Part shown: one piece after another, positions 49,763 through 57,291 of the stretch
Position numbering within the stretch: the first letter of the stretch is position 1
Layout of the letters: each line of letters begins with the position of its first letter
Source of the DNA: Lachnospiraceae bacterium
Lineage (GTDB): Bacteria; Bacillota; Clostridia; Lachnospirales; Lachnospiraceae
Assembly: GCA_004556655.1 (NCBI GenBank)
Contig: SFGF01000010.1
Span: 1-60,357 of the forward strand
Length of the DNA stretch: 60,357 bases
Direction of reading: 5' to 3'
Notes under the pieces: model-generated
What the model was told of the DNA's origin: nothing
The model's input: only the letters and a program-made list of their open reading frames with translations
Databases searched by the model: none
Position numbers and translations under genes: made by a program

Positions 49763-50659
49763 ATGGTTAATTCAGAATATTTACAGAAGGCAGAAGTGCT
49801 GATTGAAGCACTTCCTTATATCCAGCGGTTTAATCGAAAAATCATAGTAGTAAAATACGGTGGAAGTGCAATGGTGGATGAGAACCTGAAACGTCAGGTC
49901 ATTCAGGATGTAGTTCTTCTGAAGCTGGTCGGATTCAAGCCGATCATCGTCCATGGCGGAGGAAAGGAGATCAGCCGTTGGGTGGGAAAAGTCGGTATGG
50001 AGCCGAAATTTATCAATGGTCTTCGGGTGACAGATAAAGATACGATGGAAGTTGCCGAGATGGTTCTTGGAAAAGTAAACAAAGAGCTGGTTACGCTGGT
50101 ACAGTCCCTTGGAGTGAAAGCAGTGGGAATCAGCGGAAAAGACGGTGGACTTCTGACGGTAGAGAAAAAATATTCAAACGGAGAAGATATCGGTTTTGTA
50201 GGAAATATTACAAGTGTTAATCCCAAAGTAATCTATGATCTTTTGGAGAAAGATTTTCTTCCGATCGTTTGTCCGGTTGGAATGGATGGAGAGTTTCAGA
50301 CCTATAATATCAATGCGGATGATGCGGCATGTGCGATTGCAAAAGAGGTGAAAGCGGAAAAACTGGCTTTCCTTACGGATATTGAAGGGGTATATCTGGA
50401 TCCGCAGGATCCTTCTACACTGCTTTCTAAATTGTTTGTAGCAGAGGCAAAAGAACTGATTGCCAATGGAAATGTAGGCGGCGGCATGATCCCGAAACTT
50501 CAGAATTGTATTGATGCGATCGAACAGGGCGTTTCCCGTGTGCATATTCTGGATGGAAGGATTCCACACTGTCTGCTTCTGGAAATCTTCACAAATAAAG
50601 GTATTGGAACTGCTATTTTACGAAAGGATGAGATGAAAGACTATGATGTCATGCAGTAA
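49763..50659 (+). CDS. argB: acetylglutamate kinase
   Basis: About 298 residues. Two adjacent ATGs (49760, 49763) follow GGAGG; the second has the better 7-base spacing. It has the amino-acid kinase fold: IVVKYGGSAM, IVHGGGKEISRW, NGLRVTDKDTMEV, AVGISGKDGGLL, YNINADDAACAIA and GGMIPKLQNCIDAI. It phosphorylates N-acetylglutamate and is often the arginine-inhibited step; the N-terminal helix YLQKAEVLIEALPYIQRF resembles that of arginine-sensitive hexameric enzymes. Its 3' end overlaps argD by 17 bases. Confidence 0.96.
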   Translation: MVNSEYLQKAEVLIEALPYIQRFNRKIIVVKYGGSAMVDENLKRQVIQDVVLLKLVGFKPIIVHGGGKEISRWVGKVGMEPKFINGLRVTDKDTMEVAEMVLGKVNKELVTLVQSLGVKAVGISGKDGGLLTVEKKYSNGEDIGFVGNITSVNPKVIYDLLEKDFLPIVCPVGMDGEFQTYNINADDAACAIAKEVKAEKLAFLTDIEGVYLDPQDPSTLLSKLFVAEAKELIANGNVGGGMIPKLQNCIDAIEQGVSRVHILDGRIPHCLLLEIFTNKGIGTAILRKDEMKDYDVMQ

Positions 50660-51836
50660 AGAATATATGGATCAGGCAGAACAGGTAATTCTGCATACTT
50701 ACAACAGGTTTCAGATTGTTCTGGAGAAAGGACAGGGAGTTCGCCTGTATGACGTGGAAGGGAAGGAGTATCTGGACTTTGCAGCAGGTATTGCTGTATT
50801 TGCACTGGGTTACAATAATCCCAAATACAGCCAGGCACTGAAAAATCAGATCGATAAAGTGATACACACATCTAATCTGTATTATAATATTCCTATGATA
50901 GAAGCAGCCCAAAAACTTGTGAAAGCTTCCGGTCTGTCAAAAGTGTTTTTTACGAACAGTGGTACCGAGGCAATCGAGGGTGCAATCAAGGTGGCACGTA
51001 AATATGCGTATCTGAAAGACGGATGTACAGATCATGAAATTATCGCTATGGATCATTCTTTCCATGGAAGAAGTCTGGGTGCTCTTTCCGTAACAGGAAA
51101 TGCACATTATCAGGAACCATTTAAACCTTTGATCGGAGGCGTGAAATTTGCGAAGTTTAATGATCTGGAAAGTGTAAAAGCACAGATTACAGATAAAACC
51201 TGTGGTATTATAATGGAGACTGTGCAGGGAGAAGGCGGTATTTATCCTGCGGATCCAGAATTTATCAAAGGAGTAAGAAAACTTTGTGATGAGAAAGATA
51301 TTTTGCTGATTCTGGATGAAATCCAGTGTGGTATGGGCAGAACCGGTGATATGTTTGCCTGTCAGGGATACGGTGTTATGCCGGATGTTATGACATGTGC
51401 AAAAGCATTGGGATGCGGTGTGCCGGTAGGTGCGTTTGTACTGAATGAAAAGACGGCGAATGCATCCTTGGTTCCGGGCGATCATGGAACTACTTATGGA
51501 GGTAATCCATTTGCCTGCGCAGCTGTGAGCAAGGTATTTGATTTGTTTGAGGAAGAAAATATTATTGAGCACGTGCGTCAGATTACCCCATATCTGGAGA
51601 AAAAATTGGATGGTCTTGTAGAAAAATACGATTTTATTACCAAAAGACGTGGAAAAGGACTGATGCAGGGATTGGTTCTGGAAGGAAAGCCGGTAGGAGA
51701 AGTGGTAACAAAAGCCATTGAAAATGGTCTTCTGGTGATTTCAGCAGGTTCCAATGTATTACGTCTGGTACCGCCGCTCGTAATCACAGAAGCAGACATC
51801 GATGAAATGATTGAAAAGCTGGAAAAGAGTCTATAA
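50643..51836 (+). CDS. argD: acetylornithine aminotransferase
   Basis: 397 residues. A class III PLP aminotransferase: LDFAAGIAVFALGYNNP, FTNSGTEAIEGAIKVARKY, SFHGRSLGALSVTG, LILDEIQCGMGRTGDMF and the PLP lysine in MTCAKALGCGVPVGAF, with GTTYGGNPFACAAV. It converts N-acetylglutamate semialdehyde to N-acetylornithine. It begins inside argB, with the start at ATG 50643 or 50646; the overlap suggests coupled translation. Last gene of argCJBD, followed by a strong terminator. Confidence 0.96.
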   Translation: MMSCSKEYMDQAEQVILHTYNRFQIVLEKGQGVRLYDVEGKEYLDFAAGIAVFALGYNNPKYSQALKNQIDKVIHTSNLYYNIPMIEAAQKLVKASGLSKVFFTNSGTEAIEGAIKVARKYAYLKDGCTDHEIIAMDHSFHGRSLGALSVTGNAHYQEPFKPLIGGVKFAKFNDLESVKAQITDKTCGIIMETVQGEGGIYPADPEFIKGVRKLCDEKDILLILDEIQCGMGRTGDMFACQGYGVMPDVMTCAKALGCGVPVGAFVLNEKTANASLVPGDHGTTYGGNPFACAAVSKVFDLFEEENIIEHVRQITPYLEKKLDGLVEKYDFITKRRGKGLMQGLVLEGKPVGEVVTKAIENGLLVISAGSNVLRLVPPLVITEADIDEMIEKLEKSL

Positions 51837-51873
51837 GAGAAAATTTACTATTGATACAAAACTGTTTTGAACG

Positions 51874-51917
51874 AAAAAGACTGATATGGGAACCGAAAGG
51901 TTTATATCAGTCTTTTT
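51874..51917. terminator. bidirectional terminator between argD and the AraC-type gene
   Basis: AAAAAGACTGATAT (51874-51887) pairs exactly with ATATCAGTCTTTTT (51904-51917). Confidence 0.9.
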
Positions 51918-51921
51918 GACG

Positions 51922-52818
51922 TCATTCCTCTGTCTTGCCATGATCTTCCGCCTGTGCTTTTCGATATTGCTGAGGCGTCAGTCCATGGGTACTTTTAAAC
52001 AGAGATGTAAAAGTGTTTGGTTTTTGAAAGCCGCACATCAGGGCAATTTCCTGAACAGAGTAATTGGTAGTCTCCAACAGCCGCCGTGCATTTGCCAGCC
52101 GCAGGCGGGAAAGATATTGGTGGGGAGACACACCAATTGCTTTTTTGAAAGCAGAAATAAAATATGTCGGGGAAATATTACACAAATCTGCGAGCATATT
52201 GATCGTCAGAGGTTCTGTGTAATGGGTGTTGATGTATGAGGCGATCTGGAACATTCCTTTTTGATAACTGTAAGAAGAGGGCTCTACCTGGTGCGCATCG
52301 GCACTTCCCGCTTCCGCTAAAGATGCAGCGAGAAGATATGACAGTGCCTGAAGTTTTCTGACATCACAGGCTTCTTTTCGGTTGAATTCTCTTTTAAAAT
52401 ATTGAACATAAGTTTTAATATCTTCCGTAAGAGGCATTCTCACATCGAGGTTCCAGTCCTCGTACTTCAAATTCTTCCGTATATCTTCAAAATAAACTTT
52501 ATCGATGACGATAGTATCATAGGGGGTATTGGATACCCGAAGTTTCGTTCCATGAATATCGCCAGGATTGGAAGGATATACATATCCGGTTTCTCCGTAA
52601 TAAGTTTGTCCTTTCAAAATCAGCATAGGGATCGGACCGTAAGGTATCAGAAACTCATAATCAACGTGTGAGTGCTGATAGGAAACAGTTTTCTGTCCCG
52701 GCTGTACGCCAGTAGAGGCGATTGAAATTACATTACTATAATAATGAAGACATTGCTCTGCAAGAAAAGTTTTGTCCGGATGATGCGCTGCAAATAAATG
52801 TTCAGGGGAATGGGTCAT
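51922..52818 (-). CDS. AraC-family transcriptional regulator
   Basis: 298 residues from ATG 52818 (MTHSPEHLFAAHHPDK) with TAGGAGGT upstream; the longer frame to 52872 is rejected. The N-terminal cupin-like effector domain has SYQHSHVDYEFLIPYGP and NPGDIHGTKL. The C-terminal pair of helix-turn-helices runs from about 200 with LTINMLADLCNISPTYFISAFKKAIG and SVQEIALMCGFQKPNTFTSLFKSTHGLTPQQYR. It probably senses a small molecule, perhaps a sugar; no adjacent transport operon shows which one. It converges on argD. Confidence 0.93.
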   Translation of the reverse strand: MTHSPEHLFAAHHPDKTFLAEQCLHYYSNVISIASTGVQPGQKTVSYQHSHVDYEFLIPYGPIPMLILKGQTYYGETGYVYPSNPGDIHGTKLRVSNTPYDTIVIDKVYFEDIRKNLKYEDWNLDVRMPLTEDIKTYVQYFKREFNRKEACDVRKLQALSYLLAASLAEAGSADAHQVEPSSYSYQKGMFQIASYINTHYTEPLTINMLADLCNISPTYFISAFKKAIGVSPHQYLSRLRLANARRLLETTNYSVQEIALMCGFQKPNTFTSLFKSTHGLTPQQYRKAQAEDHGKTEE

Positions 52819-53086
52819 ACGAGAACCTCCTATCTGAAAATCATTTTTTTTATTATGCAGTGGTATATGCATTTTGAAGCATTAATTGATTAGTGTTATT
52901 ATATCATAAATAATGCAAGGGTAAATGTTGGAGAAATCTGAAAATCAATATTTACTCGGATTATTATGTTAAAATACGGTGAATATATTCAGTTTTGCGG
53001 AAGATTTTATTATAATAAGTGTGACAAAGGGGAAAATAATGAACCTTTATGTCAAAATAATAGATATAATAGAAAGCAGTAGAACG

Positions 53087-53125
53087 ATTGGTCCGGCAGT
53101 TATGAGAATAACTTGCCGGACTAAT
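53087..53125 (-). terminator. hairpin after the transporter-gene remnant
   Basis: GTCCGGCA and TGCCGGAC close a stem of about 17 pairs with one bulged base. It follows the stop of the remnant at 53130 in its reading direction. The rest of the 52819-53282 gap is AT-rich, with a sigma-G-type promoter at its right end. Confidence 0.55.
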
Positions 53126-53129
53126 CCGT

Positions 53130-53198
53130 TTAGCGGGAATCGGAATGAATGACAAGAAGATCGTTTTCCAGAATAATGGTATCTCCTTTGGGGGCAAT
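53130..53198 (-). pseudogene. remnant of a transporter or channel gene (RCK_C-like tail)
   Basis: On the minus strand the frame reads IAPKGDTIILENDLLVIHSDSR and then stop, close to the end of RCK_C (TrkA-C) domains (PKGDT....GD.L.V). Upstream in the frame the sequence becomes AT-rich and unrelated, with no start. Only about 22 codons of the 3' end and the following hairpin survive, so this looks like a deletion scar. The family match is from memory of the motif. Confidence 0.45.
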
Positions 53199-53222
53199 CA
53201 AAAAAATAATTAATAAAATTCG

Positions 53223-53251
53223 GAATAAAAACGATTTTTTCTCACATACTA
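53223..53251 (+). promoter_or_regulatory. sigma-G-type promoter of the DUF1540 gene
   Basis: -35 GAATA (53223-53227), 17-base spacer, -10 CATACTA (53245-53251), identical in both boxes and spacing to the site at 26588-26616. Confidence 0.6.
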
Positions 53252-53282
53252 ACTGAGAAATTCAAAAAAGGAGGTATGTGTA

Positions 53283-53597
53283 ATGCCAGCATTAAAATGT
53301 ACAGCAGTAAAATGCGTATACAATAAAGAACAGCTTTGTTCGAAAGGTGATATCCAGGTTCAGGGTGATCATGCGCAGTCCATGGATGAGACAGCATGTG
53401 GAAGCTTTAGGGAACGTTCAGAAAGTAATTTTGCGAATGATACCGGTTGTGGCTGTTCTACGATCGAGGTAGGATGTACCGCATGCACCTGTAAGTTTAA
53501 TGAAGATAAATGTTGTCATGCAGGTGCGATTGATATTACCGGTGCTTCTGCATGTACCAGCAAAGAGACCTGCTGCAGCACTTTTCAGTGTAAATAA
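53283..53597 (+). CDS. protein with two DUF1540 domains
   Basis: 104 residues with 17 Cys. Two copies of the DUF1540 pattern: LKCTAVKCVYNKEQLCSKGDIQV ending at CGSF, and VGCTACTCKFNEDKCCHAGAIDI ending at CCSTF, each with a C..(x)4-5..C layout likely to bind metal or form a Cys-rich knot. No signal peptide. A strong AAAGGAGG site lies 8 bases before ATG. It is a single gene with its own sigma-G-like promoter and terminator, which suggests expression in the forespore. The function of DUF1540 is not known. Confidence 0.88.
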   Translation: MPALKCTAVKCVYNKEQLCSKGDIQVQGDHAQSMDETACGSFRERSESNFANDTGCGCSTIEVGCTACTCKFNEDKCCHAGAIDITGASACTSKETCCSTFQCK

Positions 53598-53624
53598 AAA
53601 GTTTATAAGACTTTCCTATGATAT

Positions 53625-53653
53625 AAAAAAGAGGTGCGTACAGCACCTCTTTT
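53625..53653. terminator. terminator after the DUF1540 gene
   Basis: AAAAGAGGTGC, loop GTACA, GCACCTCTTTT. It can serve both converging genes. Confidence 0.85.
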
Positions 53654-53694
53654 CACTTGCAATATAAGAAAGACTCTTCGAAGAATCACATTTA

Positions 53695-54879
53695 TTAGGA
53701 TAGATCAGCTTTAACCTGGAATGGAAAAACAATCTGAACCCCATTTACATAGATGATAACCTCCTGACAGGAACCACTCACCTGATACGAAAGGGAAGCG
53801 GTAACAGGATCCCCGTCTTTGGAGGCAATATCTGCTGGTAAAAGATTTTCAATATAATAGGGATCACAAACCGTCTTACCGTCCAGAATCTGAAAGCTCA
53901 TCTGATCATACAGAATAGGATCATCATATCCGATGTTCTGATAAGTATAATTGATTACGATTACTTTTTCCGGATTAGAAGAATCAAAATCACTTCGTTC
54001 ATCGGTTACTTTCACGCTGTTGATACAGAAGGTGGCCATATCCTGATTATCCTGTCGGAGCGTGATGGTTTCGCCAACCTGATAGGAGGGAACCTGATCA
54101 AGGTTTTCCGGGTATTCTTGATTCGGGGTGGCTTCTGTTTGAAGATTTTCCGGATTGGCATCCAGAAAACCATTTTCAGCAACATCCAGATCGATCAACA
54201 TAGCATTCAGGGTTTCCATATCAGCCTGTGGAATTTCCCAGGTATCATTTTCGGTTTTGACCAGAGAAACAGTAGCAGTTTTGGCGTCAGCGTAAGTAAT
54301 CTGCTGCATTGCTTCCTGATAAGTTTCAAGCATCATTTTCTGATAAGGGTCATCTGTAGTTTCATCACCGGATTCGTAAGAAGCAATTTGGTAGAGCTGC
54401 TCAATTTTATCAGGCATAATTTCCTGCATTTTTGTGTAAAGCTCCATTTGCTGAGTTTCCAGTGTTATGGTATAATAATCTTCAGTTTGTTCTGCATTCG
54501 TCACCTGATATTTTGTGCTGCCAAACATATTTTTCCACAAATCCGTATAATCCTGATATAGCTGAGGCGATACTAGCTCGGATCCGGGAGTGCCTTGCGT
54601 CTGCTCGAGAAATGAAGGCAGCTGGGAGGAGATATAATCATTATAGGACGTGAGTAAAGTATCTTCGGATTCTCCGGAAAGCTGTGAATATGCGGCAACA
54701 TCACCCTTATAGTAGCAGTTCAGATAAGCAGCAGTATAGTCAGCTGCGTTGAATTCTTCATTTTGGATTTCAGATTTCTCCGGCTCCGGTTCTTTGGCGG
54801 TATCTTTTGTACTGCAGCCGGTTAAAGATACCAGCAGTGTACAAGCTGTTATGATAGAAAGTATAGATTTCATTTTCAT
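53695..54879 (-). CDS. lipoprotein of unknown function (possibly DUF5105-like)
   Basis: 394 residues from ATG at 54879 (MKMKSILSIITACTLLVSLTGCSTKD) with AAAGGAG upstream; the longer frame to 54960 reads over the promoter. The lipobox Cys is near residue 22. After a Glu/Lys/Pro linker, a helical region (about 45-220) and a C-terminal beta-rich domain (about 270-394, VINYTYQNIGYDDPILYDQMSFQI) resemble DUF4352/telobox-like immunoglobulin folds in DUF5105 lipoproteins. It is membrane-bound outside the cell; the partner is unknown. Confidence 0.82.
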   Translation of the reverse strand: MKMKSILSIITACTLLVSLTGCSTKDTAKEPEPEKSEIQNEEFNAADYTAAYLNCYYKGDVAAYSQLSGESEDTLLTSYNDYISSQLPSFLEQTQGTPGSELVSPQLYQDYTDLWKNMFGSTKYQVTNAEQTEDYYTITLETQQMELYTKMQEIMPDKIEQLYQIASYESGDETTDDPYQKMMLETYQEAMQQITYADAKTATVSLVKTENDTWEIPQADMETLNAMLIDLDVAENGFLDANPENLQTEATPNQEYPENLDQVPSYQVGETITLRQDNQDMATFCINSVKVTDERSDFDSSNPEKVIVINYTYQNIGYDDPILYDQMSFQILDGKTVCDPYYIENLLPADIASKDGDPVTASLSYQVSGSCQEVIIYVNGVQIVFPFQVKADLS

Positions 54880-54958
54880 AGTGGTTTCTCCTTTTACATA
54901 TTTGATGAAAATATGTTGATGATTGTAGTCTGAAATATCATCGGCTACATGCTTTTTC

Positions 54959-54986
54959 ATTATAGCAGATTTTCGGAGATATACAA
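54959..54986 (-). promoter_or_regulatory. promoter of the lipoprotein gene
   Basis: Minus strand: -35 TTGTAT (54981-54986), 16-base spacer, -10 TATAAT (54959-54964). Confidence 0.75.
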
Positions 54987-55098
54987 GTTACGTCAAAAGA
55001 AGATTAATGAAATCGTAAATATTGATAAGATGAATTGTATTAGGAAAGAAAGTGTTAATGATAAAACAAAGAAAAACGAAAATAAAAGCAAAAATTGC

Positions 55099-55127
55099 TT
55101 GACATCATCCAACAGGTATGATATTTT
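55099..55127 (+). promoter_or_regulatory. infC-rpmI-rplT promoter
   Basis: -35 TTGACA (55099-55104), 17-base spacer, extended -10 TGATATTTT ending at 55127. Confidence 0.75.
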
Positions 55128-55133
55128 ATACAG

Positions 55134-55257
55134 GTATGAAAAACAAAGAAGAGTATCCGCTCTCACCTTAGCACAACAGAGTGACTATGGTTAATAAGAA
55201 CGATAAAAGTATCGTATGATTTTGAAGCGGATAGTCTGTCTATCTGCTTTTTTTGAT
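55134..55257 (+). promoter_or_regulatory. infC operon leader with attenuator (L20-leader type)
   Basis: A terminator stem AGCGGATAG (55226-55234) / CTATCTGCT (55240-55248) with a T run ends just before the infC ribosome site. Its left arm can also pair with TATCCGCT at 55154-55161, which would free the operon. A small ACGATA/TATCGT hairpin lies between. In Bacillus, free L20 represses this operon through its leader; the same logic is inferred here. Confidence 0.75.
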
Positions 55258-55271
55258 GGAGGTGTACTACT

Positions 55272-55778
55272 ATTAGCGAGTTAATGATTAACGAGCAGAT
55301 CAGAGACAGAGAGGTGCGTCTGATCGGCGAGAATGGGGAACAGTTGGGAATTATGTCTGCGAGAGATGCGTATAAACGTGCGCAGGAAGCAGGATTGGAT
55401 CTGGTAAAGATCGCACCTACGGCAAAGCCGCCTGTATGTAAGATCATCGATTATGGAAAATACAGATATGAGATGGCCAGAAAAGAAAAAGAGGCCAGAA
55501 AAAAACAGAGAATCATTGATGTAAAAGAAGTCCGGTTGTCTCCCAATATTGATACCAATGACTTGAATACAAAAGTCGGTGCTGCAAGGAAATTCATTTC
55601 TAAGGGAGATAAAGTAAAAGTAACACTGCGTTTCCGCGGAAGAGAAATGGCTCATATGCAGAGCAGTAAGTACATTCTGGATGAATTTGCAGAAAAGCTG
55701 TCTGACATTGCGGTTGTGGAGAAAGCGCCAAAAGTGGAAGGCAGAAGTATGACTATGTTTTTAACTGAAAAACGTTAA
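55272..55778 (+). CDS. infC: translation initiation factor IF-3
   Basis: About 169 residues starting at the rare codon ATT 55272: GGAGGTG at 55259-55265 has a 6-base gap to it, and the product starts with the family sequence (M)SELMINEQIRDREVRLIGENGEQLG. The ATG at 55284 lies too far from that site. An N-domain, a Lys-rich linker (YEMARKEKEARKKQR) and a C-domain (VKVTLRFRGREMAHM) are present. IF-3 keeps subunits apart and rejects non-standard start codons, so its own ATT start lets it limit its own synthesis, as known in E. coli. First of infC-rpmI-rplT. Confidence 0.95.
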   Translation: MSELMINEQIRDREVRLIGENGEQLGIMSARDAYKRAQEAGLDLVKIAPTAKPPVCKIIDYGKYRYEMARKEKEARKKQRIIDVKEVRLSPNIDTNDLNTKVGAARKFISKGDKVKVTLRFRGREMAHMQSSKYILDEFAEKLSDIAVVEKAPKVEGRSMTMFLTEKR

Positions 55779-55813
55779 AATAGAATACCAGGTAAATTAA
55801 GGAGGAATATAAA

Positions 55814-56011
55814 ATGCCAAAAATTAAAACAAGCAGAGCAGCTGCTAAACGTTTCAAAACTACAGGTACAGGTAAAATCGTAAGAAATAAAGCTTATAAA
55901 AGCCATATCTTAACAAAGAAAACTCAGAAGAGAAAGAGAAATCTTCGTAAAGCAGCAGTGCTGGATCAGACAAACGTTAAGAACATGAAGAAAATCTTAC
56001 CTTATTTATAA
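55814..56011 (+). CDS. rpmI: 50S ribosomal protein L35
   Basis: 65 residues. PKIKTSRAAAKRFKTTGTGKIVRNKAYKSHILTKK is the L35 signature, rich in Lys and Arg. It is a small protein of the large ribosomal subunit. AGGAGGA precedes the ATG; it lies 35 bases after infC and 28 before rplT, in the conserved order infC-rpmI-rplT. Confidence 0.98.
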   Translation: MPKIKTSRAAAKRFKTTGTGKIVRNKAYKSHILTKKTQKRKRNLRKAAVLDQTNVKNMKKILPYL

Positions 56012-56039
56012 GATCGAGTTTGAAGGAGGAAAATAAGAA

Positions 56040-56396
56040 ATGGCAAGAATTAAAGGCGGATTAAATGCAAAGAAAAAACATAATAGAGTTCTGAAGCTGG
56101 CTAAAGGCTACAGAGGAGCAAGATCAAAACAGTACAGAGTTGCAAAACAGTCTGTTATGCGTGCCCTGACAAGTTCCTATGCAGGAAGAAAACAGAAAAA
56201 ACGTCAGTTCAGACAGCTGTGGATTGCGCGTATCAACGCAGCAGCAAGAATGAATGGTCTGTCCTACAGCAAATTTATGTATGGTCTGAAACTGGCTGGT
56301 GTTGAGCTGAACAGAAAAGTTCTGGCTGACATGGCTATCAACGATGCAGAAGGCTTCGCTACACTGGCTGAGCTGGCTAAGAGTAAACTGGCTTAA
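56040..56396 (+). CDS. rplT: 50S ribosomal protein L20
   Basis: 118 residues. MARIKGGLNAKKKHNRVLKLAKGYRGARSKQYRVAKQ is the N-terminal arm, and the C-terminal globular part has RQLWIARINAAARMNGLSYSKFM. It is an early assembly protein of the large subunit and the likely repressor acting on the leader of this operon. Strong AGGAGG site; a terminator follows. Confidence 0.98.
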   Translation: MARIKGGLNAKKKHNRVLKLAKGYRGARSKQYRVAKQSVMRALTSSYAGRKQKKRQFRQLWIARINAAARMNGLSYSKFMYGLKLAGVELNRKVLADMAINDAEGFATLAELAKSKLA

Positions 56397-56413
56397 TTTA
56401 TTTGATTATATGG

Positions 56414-56447
56414 CTCCGGAAAGATGATCTTTCCGGAGATTTTTTTA
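56414..56447 (+). terminator. terminator of the infC operon
   Basis: CTCCGGAAAG (56414-56423) pairs with CTTTCCGGAG (56429-56438), followed by ATTTTTTT. Confidence 0.9.
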
Positions 56448-56528
56448 TTATAAGATTGCAGGATTTTTCATACATATTAGTAATGAAAGTAGTTTTAAAG
56501 ACTGCAATAAATATCAGGCAGGGCTGAC

Positions 56529-57227
56529 GTGGCAAAAGTAAAGTGTCGCAATTGTTGGGTGGAAAGAGTAGCCATGGGTGTTTTTGGAATTTTATTATGT
56601 GTAGTATATGTGAGTGGGGCGAGCAGAAAAACAGGGCAGACAGATCTGGAAACTTCAGCGAAATGTTCGGATGAAATGCCGCAACTTGCACTTACTTTTG
56701 ATGATGGTCCCAGTGAATATACGATTACATTGTCTGAAGGATTGAAGGAAAGAGGTGTGCAGGCTACTTTTTTTCTATTGGGTGAAAATATGGAAAGAAA
56801 TGAAGCGGCGGTAAAACAGTTGGCGCAGGATGGTCATCTTCTGGGCAATCATTCTTACCATCACGTGCAGCTGAATAAGCTTTCCCAGAGCAAGGCATGT
56901 CAGGAAATTGTGAAGACGAATAATCTGATTTATGAGTATACGGGAATCTATCCTATGTATGTTCGTCCTCCCTATGGGGAATGGGATACCAAACTGGACT
57001 GTGGAATTGATATGATACCTGTATTCTGGAGTGTGGATTCCTTGGACTGGAAACTGAAAAACACGGATCAAATCGTTAAAAAGGTGCTGGCACAGGTAGA
57101 AGACGGGGATATTATACTGATGCATGATGGTTATTCTACATCTGTGGAAGCAGCATTTCAGATTGTTGATAATTTGAAAAAAGAAGGTTTTCGTTTTGTG
57201 ACAGCTGACAAAATGATTGTTGATTGA
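56529..57227 (+). CDS. polysaccharide deacetylase family protein
   Basis: Up to 232 residues from GTG 56529; ATG 56574 is an alternative, and neither has a strong ribosome site. The membrane anchor or signal near residues 15-30 is followed by the NodB domain: motif 1 TFDDGPSEYT with the catalytic Asp, motif 2 GNHSYHHVQL (HxxxH metal ligands), motif 3 RPPYGEWD, and motif 5 ILMHDGYS. It would remove acetyl groups from a cell-surface polymer such as peptidoglycan. There is no neighbour with a matched role. Confidence 0.9.
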   Translation: MAKVKCRNCWVERVAMGVFGILLCVVYVSGASRKTGQTDLETSAKCSDEMPQLALTFDDGPSEYTITLSEGLKERGVQATFFLLGENMERNEAAVKQLAQDGHLLGNHSYHHVQLNKLSQSKACQEIVKTNNLIYEYTGIYPMYVRPPYGEWDTKLDCGIDMIPVFWSVDSLDWKLKNTDQIVKKVLAQVEDGDIILMHDGYSTSVEAAFQIVDNLKKEGFRFVTADKMIVD

Positions 57228-57291
57228 GATAAGATTCTCTGCTACAATGTCAGGAGAACGAAAGTTTGTTGTTTTACAGGAGAAAGCACAG

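Noticed and set aside
52832..52950. Two CTGAAAATC segments resembling CodY boxes upstream of the AraC gene
   Set aside because: Each matches only about 10 of 15 positions, too weak in AT-rich DNA.
53087..53125. Strong hairpin upstream of DUF1540 as a riboswitch
   Set aside because: It lies upstream of the inferred promoter and fits better as a leftover terminator of the minus-strand remnant.
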